A DNA stretch of 64,000 bases from Escarpia spicata (taxonomy: Eukaryota > Annelida > Polychaeta > Sabellida > Siboglinidae), in assembly GCA_963995525.1 (NCBI GenBank), contig OZ023213.1, positions 42,392,276 through 42,456,275 on the forward strand, read 5' to 3'. Numbering within the stretch: position 1 is the first letter of the stretch; the number at the start of each line of letters is the position of its first letter. The notes beneath the pieces were generated by a model that was not told the DNA's origin, did no database searches, and saw only the letters and a list, made by a program, of their open reading frames with translations. Positions 19,491 through 29,505 of this stretch are shown here, in pieces. Position numbers and translations under genes: made by a program.

Positions 19491-22400
19491 ATGGCACACA
19501 ACGAGACAAGACAAGGGTTGGCGCAAATAACCTACGGGGATGCCTTCCCTCCCCTACAGGCGACGGTCTCGACGGGACCAACCCCGGCACCATCCCGGGT
19601 GGTAAGTATTTATTAATATTATATTTCCATTTCACTATTTTTCGTGTGTATAGTTATCTAGCATTAAGACACTTATGAAAACGTCTAATAACAATCCTTC
19701 GTACATTTAGAACGTCGTCTGTGAGATCCCCACGGGACCATCCCCCTCCCGGGCAGGGTTTCAGTGTCCGGACTGTAAGACAAATTTCACACGGCGGGAC
19801 AGTTGGAAGAGACACGTCGTTCGCGGCCGTTGCAGTCGTAAAAGGACGGCCGAGGAGGCCGAGCTGGACGCGCTGGTGGTGAGTTTAACTTTATATTGCG
19901 TTACTATACACTTTCGCCTAAAATGGCGGCTTCTACCTTCTTCCCACCAAAAAGGTGGCTCCCTATATATTTTCCGTTAAAAGTGCGTCCCTGTATATTG
20001 TTTACTTCCGCTAAAATGGCGTCCCTTTGTATGTTTACTTCGAATTAAATTACGGTTCATACATACTTCCTGTCAACACAAATGCTCTCATCCTATTCCT
20101 ACTGAGACAGTGCCTCCATATATAGTTATCATCTTCCTATAGGCTTCTGTTCACGTGACTAAAAGCCACTTGACTTTTGGACACATTTTCCCTATCATTG
20201 CGTCTGTAATATTTAATTATTGTTGTAGAAATTCATCAAGGAACCCATGGCCCCAAAGAGACAACCGGCCCCAACAAACACAGGGACAGCCCCGGCCCCG
20301 GCCTCAACTGCTGTCGGGACACCCCCGACCAACCGAGTGAATGTGCTGCCACACTTTGCGTGTTGCGTGTGTGGCAACACATTCACTCGGAGAAGAGATT
20401 GGCAACGCCACATCAAGAAGGGGCGATGCCAAAGAAATATTAAGAAGCAGCAGCGGCGAGAAGAACACGTTGAAGAAATAATGGTAACTTGATCATGTTA
20501 TTGTTTTAATGTTTTCAGATGCTGTTACAAATATCATCTGTTCGTATTTTGTATAGTGTGATTAAAAGTCAACTTGTCTTTATTTTCAGGTGTGACTACA
20601 AAGCCCATTATCTCTTTATGTTTTGTATACCATGATTAAAAATCACCTTGTTTATTTCAGCGCCAAGAAAAGGAGCGCGTTGCTGTTGCTGCTGACGGTT
20701 TCCCATCAACCTCTGCGCCACGAAAACGTCGACGGTCACCGTCATCTTCAGCATCATCATCACCAGCTTCGTCAGCGACATCTTCTCCATCACCGAAAAG
20801 ACCGTCACCTGCAACCTCTCCGGCATCACCTGTAGCTTCTTTATTGCAACAAGATTCACTTGTACCACCTCCGGTGATCGATTTTGTACCGGATAATTTG
20901 TTTAATTTGTATAGGAGTCAGTGGTCGACAATTCGTACACATTATCGTAGGGGGCCTGTCCAGAGAACCTACAACATTCGATTATCGGATACTGACACAA
21001 CCTCATTACATCCAACATTGTGGAGCATTTTTGATGAACAAACTACCGCCTTCAAAATTAATTTAAGCTTTGGATTTATTTTATATAACCAGAAAACAAA
21101 AGAACATCTTCAAAAAACGTTTCCGGTAGGTTTCTGGACAGGCCCCCTTTAGTTACTAATGCCGATGAATTTCAGTTGTTTTTAAAAACGTTTGAAGAAA
21201 AAGATATTTTAAGTTGGACAATTAGACAGAGGCCCGATTCTCAGTGGATCTGTGAAATGGTAACAAATGTTACATTTTACATAAACATCATACCTGATCA
21301 CCCTATAGGTACTGGCAGTGTAGTCCTTCCCGACTATATTCTCACAAATAAAGGTTTACATTCGTTGTCCTGTGACTGGTCCCGACATGGCAAGCCTCCG
21401 TATAAAGATAATCTTTGTTTCTTCCGTGCTCTCGCACTAAGTCGGGGAGCTGATGTTTATCATCTGGAGCCTAATGTTGCCGCTTTATATAACATGTACC
21501 AAGAGGCTATAAACAATGCTCCATCTATGAAACATTTCCCTGGCTTTAAGCTAAGTGACCTTTATGACATTGAAAAGCTTTTTCACATCAATATGTTTGT
21601 TTATGAATTACTAGATCATCACGACGACGACGACAAGAACTTGGTAGCGTGTCATTTACTGAGACGTTCAACTTGTAAATTCCCCGATACTTTAAATTTG
21701 AATCTTTTCGAAACACATTTTTATTATATCCACGATATTAAAACGTACACACGGTCTTTCAAATGTGACAAACTTTGGCATACCCTAAAGTACTTAAAAA
21801 GACACCAACAAGGTTGCGAAGTCGAGGTCAAGAGAATATTCCCTGGTGGTATATTTCATGTTCAGGAAACCATTTTTCAGAAACTTGATGAGTTGGGTAT
21901 TGACGTCGAAGAAAAATACCGGTATTATCCGTTTCGGGCCACCTTTGATTTTGAATCTTATTTTGATACGGCCAACTTGCCGGTAAATACTCCAAAGGTC
22001 GAGTGGTTGGCTCGACACGAAATACTTAGCGTTAGTGTGTCATCCAATGTTCCCGGGTACAAGGAACCACGCTGTTTTATTAGCGAGGGTGAGCCGGGTC
22101 AACTAGTCGACCGTTTTTTAAATTATCTCTATGAAATTAGCGACACCGCTTCCGAAATTCTTAAAACACGTTATCAGTTTGTTTTTGATGATTTAAACCA
22201 ACAACTAAAAGATATTCAATCACCAGAGGGTAGAATACTCGAACCCGACTTAGACGAAATTCTAGATGACGGGTCGCCTTTACCTATTATCCCAGAAGAT
22301 CAAATTTAAAAATTAATTGGTAAGTTTCACGGATTTCTTGAAGAACTACCCGTCATTGGCTTTAATTCCGGAAAATACGATTTGATCGTCATTAAAAAAT

Positions 22401-24833
22401 ATATCACACCACACTTCCTGACATCCGACGTAGGTGACGAGATGGACGACACAACAAAGAAAAAATCTAAAAATATCATGTTCACAGTAATGCGTCATAC
22501 TAATATGATGTGTTTAAAAACAGCGACTTTGAAATTTGTGGACATCATAAATTATTTGGCCCCCGGTTTTAGTTACAATAAATTTCTGAAAGCTTACGGA
22601 TGTGTACAAACTAAAGGATACTTTCCCTACAAGTGGGTGACTTCGTTAAGTAGACTCGACTGTGAATCCCTTCCTCCAAAGGAAGCTTTTCACAGCGATT
22701 TGAAAAACGAAGACATTTCTGACGAAAATTACGCGTAATGCGAACAAATTTGGCGCGATCACGATATGAAAACTTTTCGTGATTTTCTTATTTGGTACAA
22801 CAATAGAGATGTCGTCCCTTTCCTTGAAGCTATAAAAAAAACAGTTCTCTTTTTACAAATTGCGCCACATTGACATGTTTAAAGACGGTATTAGCGTTCC
22901 CGGTCTAACCATGAAATTTTTGTTTGACACATTACCACGTGATATTTATTTCAGTCTGTTTAATCAAAAAGATATGTTAAAAAAAGCCATCGTAGAGGGC
23001 CCGTCTATAATATATCACCGCCATCACGAAGTCGACGTTACACGGCTTCGTGAATCGGAAAAGGGCGACTCAGCTCACCCCTGTCGTTCTATTGTTGGCT
23101 ACGATGCGAATGGCTTATACCTTTGGGCTCTTTCACAAGATATGCCCACCGGATGTTATACGCGTCGTAGCCAATAAAATAATTTCAGACCTAAAACATC
23201 ACGTGTTTACGGAAAAATGGCTCTTGAATGGTTAGAGTGGGTAGCTCACGAAAAGAATACAACGATAAGGCATCAATTTAACGGAGAAGAGAAACGCATT
23301 GGAGATCGTAAACTTCCCGTTGACGGATGGTGTGCCCAGACTCGCACCGTTTATCAATTTCACGGTTGCTATTTTCACGGTTGTCCTTGTAACGTGGAGC
23401 ACACCAACTCTATCAACGGGAAGTCTATGGCCGATCTCTTATCGGAAACTAAAAACAACACTACGTATTTGCGTAAATATACCGAGGTCGTCGAAATGTG
23501 GGAGTGTCAATGGAAAGAAATTCGGAAAAATTCCGAAGTAAGAAATTTTCTAAATTCAAAATTTCCTAACCGTAACCTGAAGTGGGAAATTACCCAAGAT
23601 AAAGTTTTGCAAAATGTAGTTGAAGGTCGCCTATTTGGTATGGTAGAGTGCGACATTTTTGTTCCGGATCATCTTAAAGATTATTTTGGTGAAATGCAAC
23701 CCGTTTTCAAAAACATTGACATTACCCGTGACGACATCGGCCCGTATATGCGAGTTTACGCTGAAGAGCACAATATATTATCTACTCCTCGGCGTACACT
23801 GGTGGCTTCGTATTTTGGTAAACAAATTCTTTTAGGTACACCTTTGTTAAAATGGTATTTGAAACACGGACTGGACGTTTCTCATGTTTATCAAGTTTTA
23901 GAATACGAACCCAGTCCGTGTTTCAAGCATTTCGCCAATGGCGTCTCGGATGCACGCCGCGAAGGTGACGCGCACCCGGACAAGGCTATTATTGGTGATA
24001 CGATGAAACTTCTTGGGAACAGTGGCTATGGAAAATGTATTACTAATAAGGATCGCCAAAGAGATATTATCTTTTGTAATAGTAAAACGGCGAGCCAAGG
24101 TATTAACAGTCATCGTTTTCGCCAGCTAGACCCAATTACGGAATCCGTGTACCAATTGACAATGAACAAGAAATCCATTAAGTACGATCTCCCTCTTCAA
24201 ATCGGTTTCATGGTTTACCAGTATGCAAAGTTGAGAATGCTGGAATTTTATTACGATTTCATATATTATTATATAGAGCGCCCTCTCTTCCACTATTGCG
24301 AGATGGATACGGATTCCGCATATTTAAGTCTAGCTTTTTCTTGTTTAGACGATTGTGTTACCACCAATAAACGACAAGAATATTTTACAAACTTGTCCCG
24401 GTGGTTCCCCGCTGCTTGTTGTGACGCGCACGCGTCCGATTATGTCACTTGTCGGATGGAAAGGAAAGAATGGGTCCCTTCGGAATCGTGTTGTATTGCG
24501 CGTGCGCGTCACGACAAAAGGACACCCGGTCTGTTCAAAATAGAGTACGAAGGTAGAGGTTTTATCGGGTTGTGCAGCAAAACATATTATTGTTTTGGTG
24601 ATACGGATAAACTCAGCACGAAAGGTCTAAATAAGAGACACAACGAAATTGACAAAGACACTTTTTTGAAAGTACTGAAAACCAAAGAGAGTGGTGTTGG
24701 AAAAAATCGAGGGTTTCGGGTGAAGAATGCTTCAGTTTTTACATATATTCAAGAACGTTCTGCACTAACATATTTTTATTCCAAACGCCCGGTACAAGCC
24801 GATGGAATCTCTACCTCTCCGTGTCTGGTATAA
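19491..24833 (+). pseudogene. family B DNA polymerase (protein-primed type) with zinc-finger exons, broken
   Basis: Predicted phase-0 exons: 19491-19601 (MAHNETRQ..., donor GTAAGT), 19711-19878 and 20229-20483, each with a C2HC finger (CX2CX12HX5C, ending RGRC or KGRC), then 20661 onward with an Arg/Ser/Pro-rich segment. The polymerase body follows: exonuclease motif ATFDFESYFD at about 21940, NSGKYDL at about 22365, YNNRDVVPFLEAI at about 22795; palm motif YDANGLYLW at about 23100; KLLGNSGYGK at about 24006; catalytic MDTDSAYLS at about 24303. The end, ALTYFYSKRPVQADGIS, looks complete. Lesions: a frameshift near 21130, TAA at 22307, TAA at 22736, a frameshift in an A8 run near 22835, TAA at 23175. 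In a living element it would replicate the linear DNA from a terminal protein. Confidence 0.88.
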
Positions 24834-24899
24834 TAGACACGCCAGTAAATCTTCTCGTGAGCTACCCGTGTATCATTCGGTATTGTTGTAACATTTAGT

Positions 24900-25270
24900 C
24901 TTGGTGTTTTCGCAATTTCTACAATAACAAGGTTTTATAATAGTGGCGCTTTCTACGTCTACCTACCTGAACGTAACACTCGTGATGAGGTGAACATTGT
25001 ATAACGCTGCACCAGAATAGTAAAGGTCGCGATGAATACTCCTGCTCGGACGGGTTTCCAACGCGACACGTTGCGTTTCGTAGATTCATGAATGAACATT
25101 GTGTAGAACGGACTCGTAATTCCAAGAGACTTCAAAGTACTATGTCTAACGTTTGTGATCAATACTGTGTCGCTTATATCATGTATCACTGTCGTGGCTT
25201 CTCGTTGAAGACTTTCGTGAACGGTTTCACCACTGATCTAGTAGCAAACGATTGTCGTGTATTTGGTTAG
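24900..25270 (+). pseudogene. adenain-like (Ulp1-fold) cysteine protease, decayed
   Basis: The open part, 25088-25270, ends with NVCDQYCVAYIMYHCRG followed by a segment with FVNGFTTDLVANDCRV, the usual context of the catalytic Cys (normally VCGQYC; here Gly is Asp). In the same frame upstream are RFMNEHC and, at about 24990, GEHC where the family has GxHW with the catalytic His. The expected FDSYG, which holds the acidic residue, reads YSCSDG here. A frameshift separates NTRDE from GEHC near 24985. In Polintons and adenovirus relatives this enzyme matures capsid proteins. Order after the polymerase gene fits. Family call rests on short motifs. Confidence 0.65.
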
Positions 25271-25844
25271 TTTAAACAATTAAGATAAGGTGTGTGTTTC
25301 GGCACTATGTTTACTTTCGGTACTGTTTCGGCACTATGTTTACTTTCGGTACTGTTTCGCTATAGACAACTAGGTTGTTATCATAGAACTGACGGCGAGG
25401 TTGAAATATCATACATATACCGTGTTTCATTAGCAAGCAAGTATCATCATCGTTTTCATCGTTCGAGCCACTGGCACGGTGTTAATTCACCCGTAATCAA
25501 GACCTCTGCCGCGGTGTTAATTCACCCGTAAGGAAACCCATACGAGCCAAGGGCATGGTCGTAATGACCTGTAAGCTCAGGACCTCTAGCGCGGTGTTAA
25601 TTCACCCGTAAGTCATGTCACATCAAGCACTTGTCTTCAGTTAATAAAATACGGTTTCGTGTATGATATCACACACGCATGTATATGCTAACAACGTCTA
25701 AGTTTGGTTCTTGCAACTCGTTGATCTAAGTTTGATACATGCAAGTGGCTAGTTTAAGATTTGCACTTATTTAAGATGATCTGTAAATACGTTTGTGATG
25801 TACACGAATAAAATGTGCAAATCTTATCTTGTGCCATTTTGTTC
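25271..25844. repeat. E2 spacer with short direct repeats
   Basis: GTTTCGGCACTATGTTTACTTTCGGTACT occurs twice (25296-25350), and GCGGTGTTAATTCACCCGTAA three times (25470-25612). Beyond these I see no gene. AATAAAATAC at 25643 and AATAAAATG at 25808 could be polyadenylation signals. Confidence 0.6.
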
Positions 25845-25902
25845 ATAATATAAGTAGTATAAGTACCGGGCATCCCAGTTCTTTTCATCATTTGCGTAAA
25901 GT
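25845..25902 (+). promoter_or_regulatory. probable promoter of ATPase remnant
   Basis: ATAATATAAG and GTATAAGTACCGGG lie 35-55 bp ahead of the ATG at 25903, similar in spacing to the other E2 promoters. Confidence 0.35.
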
Positions 25903-25974
25903 ATGGACACGAGGTTAGTTCATCCGTTTACCTGTTTCGTCGCCGGACCGACGGGCTGTGGTAAATTATCCTAA
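25903..25974 (+). pseudogene. P-loop ATPase, N-terminal remnant only
   Basis: 23 codons from an ATG: the product contains HPFTCFVAGPTGCGK, a clear Walker A motif (GPTGCGK), then LS and a stop. Polinton and adintovirus packaging ATPases begin with a P-loop near the N-terminus, and the position after the protease fits. Everything after the P-loop is missing, consistent with a deletion whose left edge is at about 25970. A chance P-loop this exact, directly behind an ATG, is unlikely. Confidence 0.6.
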
Positions 25975-26368
25975 TTGAACGCCAACCACAGTGACACATT
26001 GACAAAATAATTGTTGTCCCTTAAATGGGAACAATCATGAGTACCTTGACGATAATAAAAACTAAACAAACAAAAACACTCGTCCATAGTATCAACACAA
26101 TTTTATTTGTTATTTCATATATTTCTGATAAATAATGGATAGAATAGTCCCGACATGCTGTCTCTTGCACACTGTTCTTGTAGATTCCAAATCGGTAATG
26201 CTAATAAGGTTCCCAACGTGTGATTTGCAAAGGTGTCGCCGAATGAACTGGGCGCCGCGACGATGCATGTCGTCTACGATTCCGACGACGACCACTGTCA
26301 AACGGAATGCTGGTTTCCTTTGACACGTCATCGTCCACTGATGCTGTCTGCATGTAAATCCAACGATC
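25975..26368. other. no gene recognised; probable deletion scar
   Basis: Between the truncated ATPase and the end of the minus-strand gene there is no recognisable coding sequence. Polintons usually carry ATPase remainder, capsid proteins and integrase in this interval. Confidence 0.5.
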
Positions 26369-27100
26369 TTAGTTCCCAACTAAATCCATTGGCGTGTTGA
26401 CGTCCTTGAGACCACAAGCAAAGGTTTCCCATCCCACCGGTTCAAACGACTTCCGTTTTCTCAACACGTCATTCACAAGGTCCACGATATTACTTCCGGG
26501 AACCGCCTTGTTTCTATACATCATCTCGCCACGATCGTTCCAACTCACGGCACCTTTCATTTAATCGATGAGTCGCCGTGCTTTCTGCTTCATAGTTTTT
26601 GGAACGCTGTCGATGATTTCGTTTTCGATGTTCTTATTTTCGACGACTTAATTTTCGTTAGCAGGTTGTACTTTGTTTTTCTCTTCACTGTGAATTTTTT
26701 CGATGACTACACGCACGGGTTCTCGGATACGTTTGTCTGAAAGATCGTTGTACCGACTCAATACCTGGTTATACAACACAACTTTTTCCCTCTCGTGTAT
26801 ATCGTTTCGTTCCAATATGTCTAGCATTTCATTGTCGAGTCGTTGCAAGACCCTTTCGATAGGGTTAGCAGGAGAAAGACGTTGCGGTTGAATGTTTTCC
26901 AAAATACGAGGATCGACCAGGGCCATCTTCTTTGTATACTCCATGGGCACTTGAGATGGAGACACGAATGTCGAGCTGGTCGCTGGGACCAGAGACGTTG
27001 GTGTTATAGCGGGTCCCAATACAAGTGAATCCAGTGACGAGGTGTTTGTCGATCGTCCACCGTGAACGCTGGCAATGTGGCGTTTCAAGTTTTGAAAGAG
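26369..27100 (-). pseudogene. conserved E2 protein of unknown function, with two in-frame stops
   Basis: The minus frame starts with the end of a zinc finger (LKRHIASVHGG) and the SSTFVSPSQ linker, identical in type to 18767-19015. It continues PMEYTKKMALVDPRILENIQ, ERVLQRLDNEMLDILER and VVLYNQVLSRYNDL. After a TAA at 26648 the same frame goes on with IIDSVPKTMKQKARRLID, another TAA at 26561, then SWNDRGEMMYRNKAVPGSN and IVDLVNDVLRKRKSFEPVGW to the stop at 26369. I recognise the VDPR...YNQVL...WNDRGE...DLVND...GWE pattern from uncharacterised invertebrate proteins that I believe travel with such elements, but no function is known to me. The N-terminal finger is cut off by the GTGA/CACT satellite at 27118. 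Confidence 0.6.
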
Positions 27101-27117
27101 TGAAAATACACGAAGGA

Positions 27118-27333
27118 TGAGTGAGTGAGTGAGTGAGTGAGTGAGTGAGTGAGTGAGTGAACATACACGAAGGGTGAGTGAGTGAGTGAGTGAGTGAGTG
27201 AGTGAGTGAGTGAGTGAACATACATGAAGGGTGAGTGAGTGAGTGAACATTCACGAAGGGTGAGTGAGTGAGTGAGTGAGTGAGTGAGTGAGTGAGTGAG
27301 TGAGTGAACAGACACGAAGGGTGAGTGAGTGAG
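27118..27333. repeat. (GTGA)n arrays separated by a 12-16 bp spacer
   Basis: Five GTGA blocks are separated by ACATACACGAAGG-like spacers. On the minus strand this reads CACT arrays with CCTTCGTGT, the same combination as E3 at 36787-37018. It interrupts the zinc-finger exon. Confidence 0.95.
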
Positions 27334-27339
27334 TGTTGA

Positions 27340-27570
27340 AGCAAATCCCACGCGATAACACGTCTATTTTCCTGAAAACGGTGGGATTTGACGCGATAAC
27401 ACGTCTATTTTCCTGAAACGGTGGGATCTCACGCGATAACACGTCTATTTTCCTGAAACGGTGGGATCTCACGCGATAACACGTCTATTTTCCTGAAAAC
27501 GGAGGGATTTGACGCGATAACGTCTATTTTCCTGAAAAAGGAGGGATTTGACGCGATAACACGTCGAACC
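27340..27570. repeat. tandem repeat of about 46 bp with GCGATAACACGTC
   Basis: Five to six units of ACGCGATAACACGTCTATTTTCCTGAAAACGGTGGGATT. The GTGTTATCGCGT core recurs in E3 (36690-36720, 37095-37165 and 39755-39920). Confidence 0.9.
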
Positions 27571-27607
27571 GTACTCTCGTGTGATGTGTCATCGTGACAT
27601 ATCTCAG

Positions 27608-27994
27608 TCATAGTCTCGCGTGATGTGTCATCCGTAGTCTCGCGGCATCTCTTGTCTCGTCGGTACTCTCGTGTGATGTGTCATCCGAAGTCTCGTGAAG
27701 CTTCTGACGCTTCGTCGGAGGTGATGTCGTCAGGTTGATGATTGGGTCGGTTGTCGGAGCTGATGACAGAGACGAAATTGTTTTGATCGTCAAACTGGTC
27801 ATCGGACTGGTCGTTGAACTGGTCGTCGGACTGGTCGTTGAACTGGTCGTCGAACTGGTCGTTGAACTGGTCGTTAGCTGTTGATCCGGGTTGATTGTCT
27901 GGGTCGAGAGGTCGAGTGGTTCCATAGCCGGAGAAGGCTGCGCCTTCGGTAGCAAAATCCCTTGTCGGACGTTATCACTAGTCATGTTGTTCAT
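27608..27994 (-). CDS. PLDLS small ORF, right-TIR inner copy
   Basis: 128-aa frame, near-identical to 18307-18699, with EPLDLSTQ, a shorter Thr/Ser repeat and a shifted C-terminus (RDAARLRMTHHARL). TATAAAAG (minus) lies at 28042-28049; its upstream CACGCCCACG element is cut by GTGA repeats. Confidence 0.45.
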   Translation of the reverse strand: MNNMTSDNVRQGILLPKAQPSPAMEPLDLSTQTINPDQQLTTSSTTSSTTSSTTSPTTSSTTSPMTSLTIKTISSLSSAPTTDPIINLTTSPPTKRQKLHETSDDTSHESTDETRDAARLRMTHHARL

Positions 27995-28081
27995 CTTCCA
28001 AAATGTAAGATATAACGATCACAAAAAAAACAGACGCAGGACTTTTATAACAGTTCAACAGAACATAAAGGTCGCGTGGGC

Positions 28082-28112
28082 GTGAGTGAGTGAGTGAGTG
28101 AGTGAGTGAGTG
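28082..28112. repeat. (GTGA)n tract
   Basis: About seven GTGA units at the junction between the two tandem copies of the right-TIR segment. Confidence 0.9.
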
Positions 28113-28114
28113 TG

Positions 28115-28531
28115 TCATCCGTAGTCTCGTGGCATATCTCTTGTCTCGTCGGTACTCTCGTGTGATGTGTCATCCGAAGTCTCGTGAAGCTTCTGACGCT
28201 TCGTCGGAGGTGATGTCGTCAGGTTGATGATTGGGTCGGTTGTCGGAGCTGATGACAGAGACGAAATTGTTTTGATCGTCAAACTGGTCATCGGGCTGGT
28301 CGTCAAACTGGTCATCGGACTGGTCGTTGAACTGGTCGTCGGACTGGTCGTTGAACTGGTCATCGAACTGGTCGTTGAACTGGTCGTCGAACTGGTCGTT
28401 GAACTGGTCGTTGGCTGTTGGTCCGGGTTGATTGTCTGGGTCGAGAGGTCGAGTGGTCCCATAGTCGGAGAAGGCTGCGCCTTCGGTAGCAAAATCCCTT
28501 GTCGGATGTTATCACTAGTCATGTTGTTCAT
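28115..28531 (-). CDS. PLDLS small ORF, right-TIR outer copy
   Basis: 138-aa frame with GPLDLSTQ, the longest Thr/Ser repeat of the three copies (two extra units) and the same PPTKRQKL and DMPRDYG end as the left TIR. This is the true positional counterpart of 18307-18699. Confidence 0.5.
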   Translation of the reverse strand: MNNMTSDNIRQGILLPKAQPSPTMGPLDLSTQTINPDQQPTTSSTTSSTTSSTTSSMTSSTTSPTTSSTTSPMTSLTTSPMTSLTIKTISSLSSAPTTDPIINLTTSPPTKRQKLHETSDDTSHESTDETRDMPRDYG

Positions 28532-28576
28532 CTTCCAAAATGTAAGATATAACGATCACAAAAAAACAGACGCAGG

Positions 28577-28627
28577 ACTTTTATAACAGTTTAACAGAAC
28601 ATAAAGGTCGCGTGGGCGTGCCGAAAG
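28577..28627 (-). promoter_or_regulatory. right-TIR promoter
   Basis: On the minus strand CTTTCGGCACGCCCACGCGACC (28627-28606) is followed by TATAAAAG (28585-28578), mirroring 18212-18260. Confidence 0.65.
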
Positions 28628-29024
28628 ATCACATATTGTAGAGTAGAAAATTCAAAAGCACAGACTGCAGAGTTTTAACGATGTCACTGCGTCATGACGT
28701 CACATAAAGTGGTGTTTGTGGTTCATGAAGTATCCGTCACGGGGCTCTATTGCACGCAAGCGTGCAGTAGACACGAATTTGGACAGTACTCCTTGGTCAC
28801 TCTATTCGGAAAAAACATTTCGTATACATTACTTCAGATAAAACGGTCTCCGTTGAATTTATAAGCCTTTTGTTATACATAACGCCTTACTATAACACCA
28901 CATATTGGACACGTCATCGTCAAACAAATAACGGGTCGGTTCCTTGGCGAAGCCTCGGCATCCGGATCAAGCAATCTCGTGAGTAGCCTATTCAAATGGT
29001 GTTCGGTATATGTTATTTTATTCA

Positions 29025-29285
29025 AAAAGTGGTCGCGTACCTTTACGATAACAGCTCCTATGTTTTAACATGGGATAAAAATGGCCTATGCTTTAACCCG
29101 GGATAAAAATTCGAAAAGTAGTCGGATACCTTTGCGATAAAAATGGCCTATGCTTTAACATGGGGTTAAAATTCGAAAAGTGGTCGGATACCTTTGCGAT
29201 AAAAATGGCCTATGCTTTAACGTGGGATTAAAATGGCCTATGCTTTAACATGGGGTTAAAATCCCTATGCTTTAATCCGGGGTAG
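29025..29285 (-). repeat. E2 subterminal reiterated motif (right)
   Basis: Inverted counterpart of 17560-17800; same number and order of TTAAAGCATAGG units as far as can be followed by eye. Confidence 0.85.
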
Positions 29286-29505
29286 GAAATACTTTTCCAA
29301 GCTCAATTGCATAACTAACCACGCCCACAAGGCCCAGCTCGCTCGTGATTGGTCAATTGCACTTCCTCCGAGACGCTCCAAAGACCTCATTTGCATAATT
29401 GGCGGGAAAAGCGCTTGGCGCGGTCTGGTGGCAATCCCTATCTCTTAACATGGGATTGCCACAAAGAGGCGCCAGCGTCCATCATAAGAGACCTCTATTA
29501 CTACT

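Larger units (their letters stand above)
17334..29505. mobile_element. E2, Polinton/Maverick-type element with decayed genes
   Basis: The tips read AGTAGTAATAGAGGTC on both sides (right one on the minus strand), with a 6-bp flanking duplication (one mismatch) and TIRs of about 1.7 kb on the left. Inside are a family B DNA polymerase gene, an adenain-like cysteine protease, the start of a P-loop ATPase and a conserved minus-strand gene. This gene set with these ends is characteristic of Polintons and the related adintovirus group. Integrase and capsid genes are not visible. Nearly every long gene is interrupted, so it is an old, inactive copy. It sits inside LINE C. Confidence 0.88.
26955..29505 (-). 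repeat. E2 right terminal inverted repeat, expanded
   Basis: Counterpart of 17334-19015 but about 870 bp longer. It has a second copy of promoter plus small ORF (27608-28080) and insertions of GTGA satellite (27118-27333, 28082-28112) and a roughly 46-bp repeat (27340-27570). Confidence 0.85.

Noticed and set aside
22830..22842. Frameshift in the polymerase at an A8 run.
   Set aside because: Kept as a lesion but it could be a sequencing error; not used as independent evidence of decay because other stops suffice.
25292..25531. 79-aa ORF in E2 after the protease.
   Set aside because: Runs through direct repeats, has no recognisable domain.
22307..26650. All five in-frame stops in the E2 polymerase and right gene are TAA, suggesting a reassigned codon.
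   Set aside because: By recall of relatives, the expected residues at these sites appear to differ (Leu-like at 22736, Lys/Arg-like at 26561), there are also frameshifts, and other genes in the window have TGA and TAG lesions. Point decay explains it better.
27120..27340. Possible CRISPR-like array of regular repeats.
   Set aside because: Simple GTGA tetranucleotide with short constant spacers; eukaryotic context.
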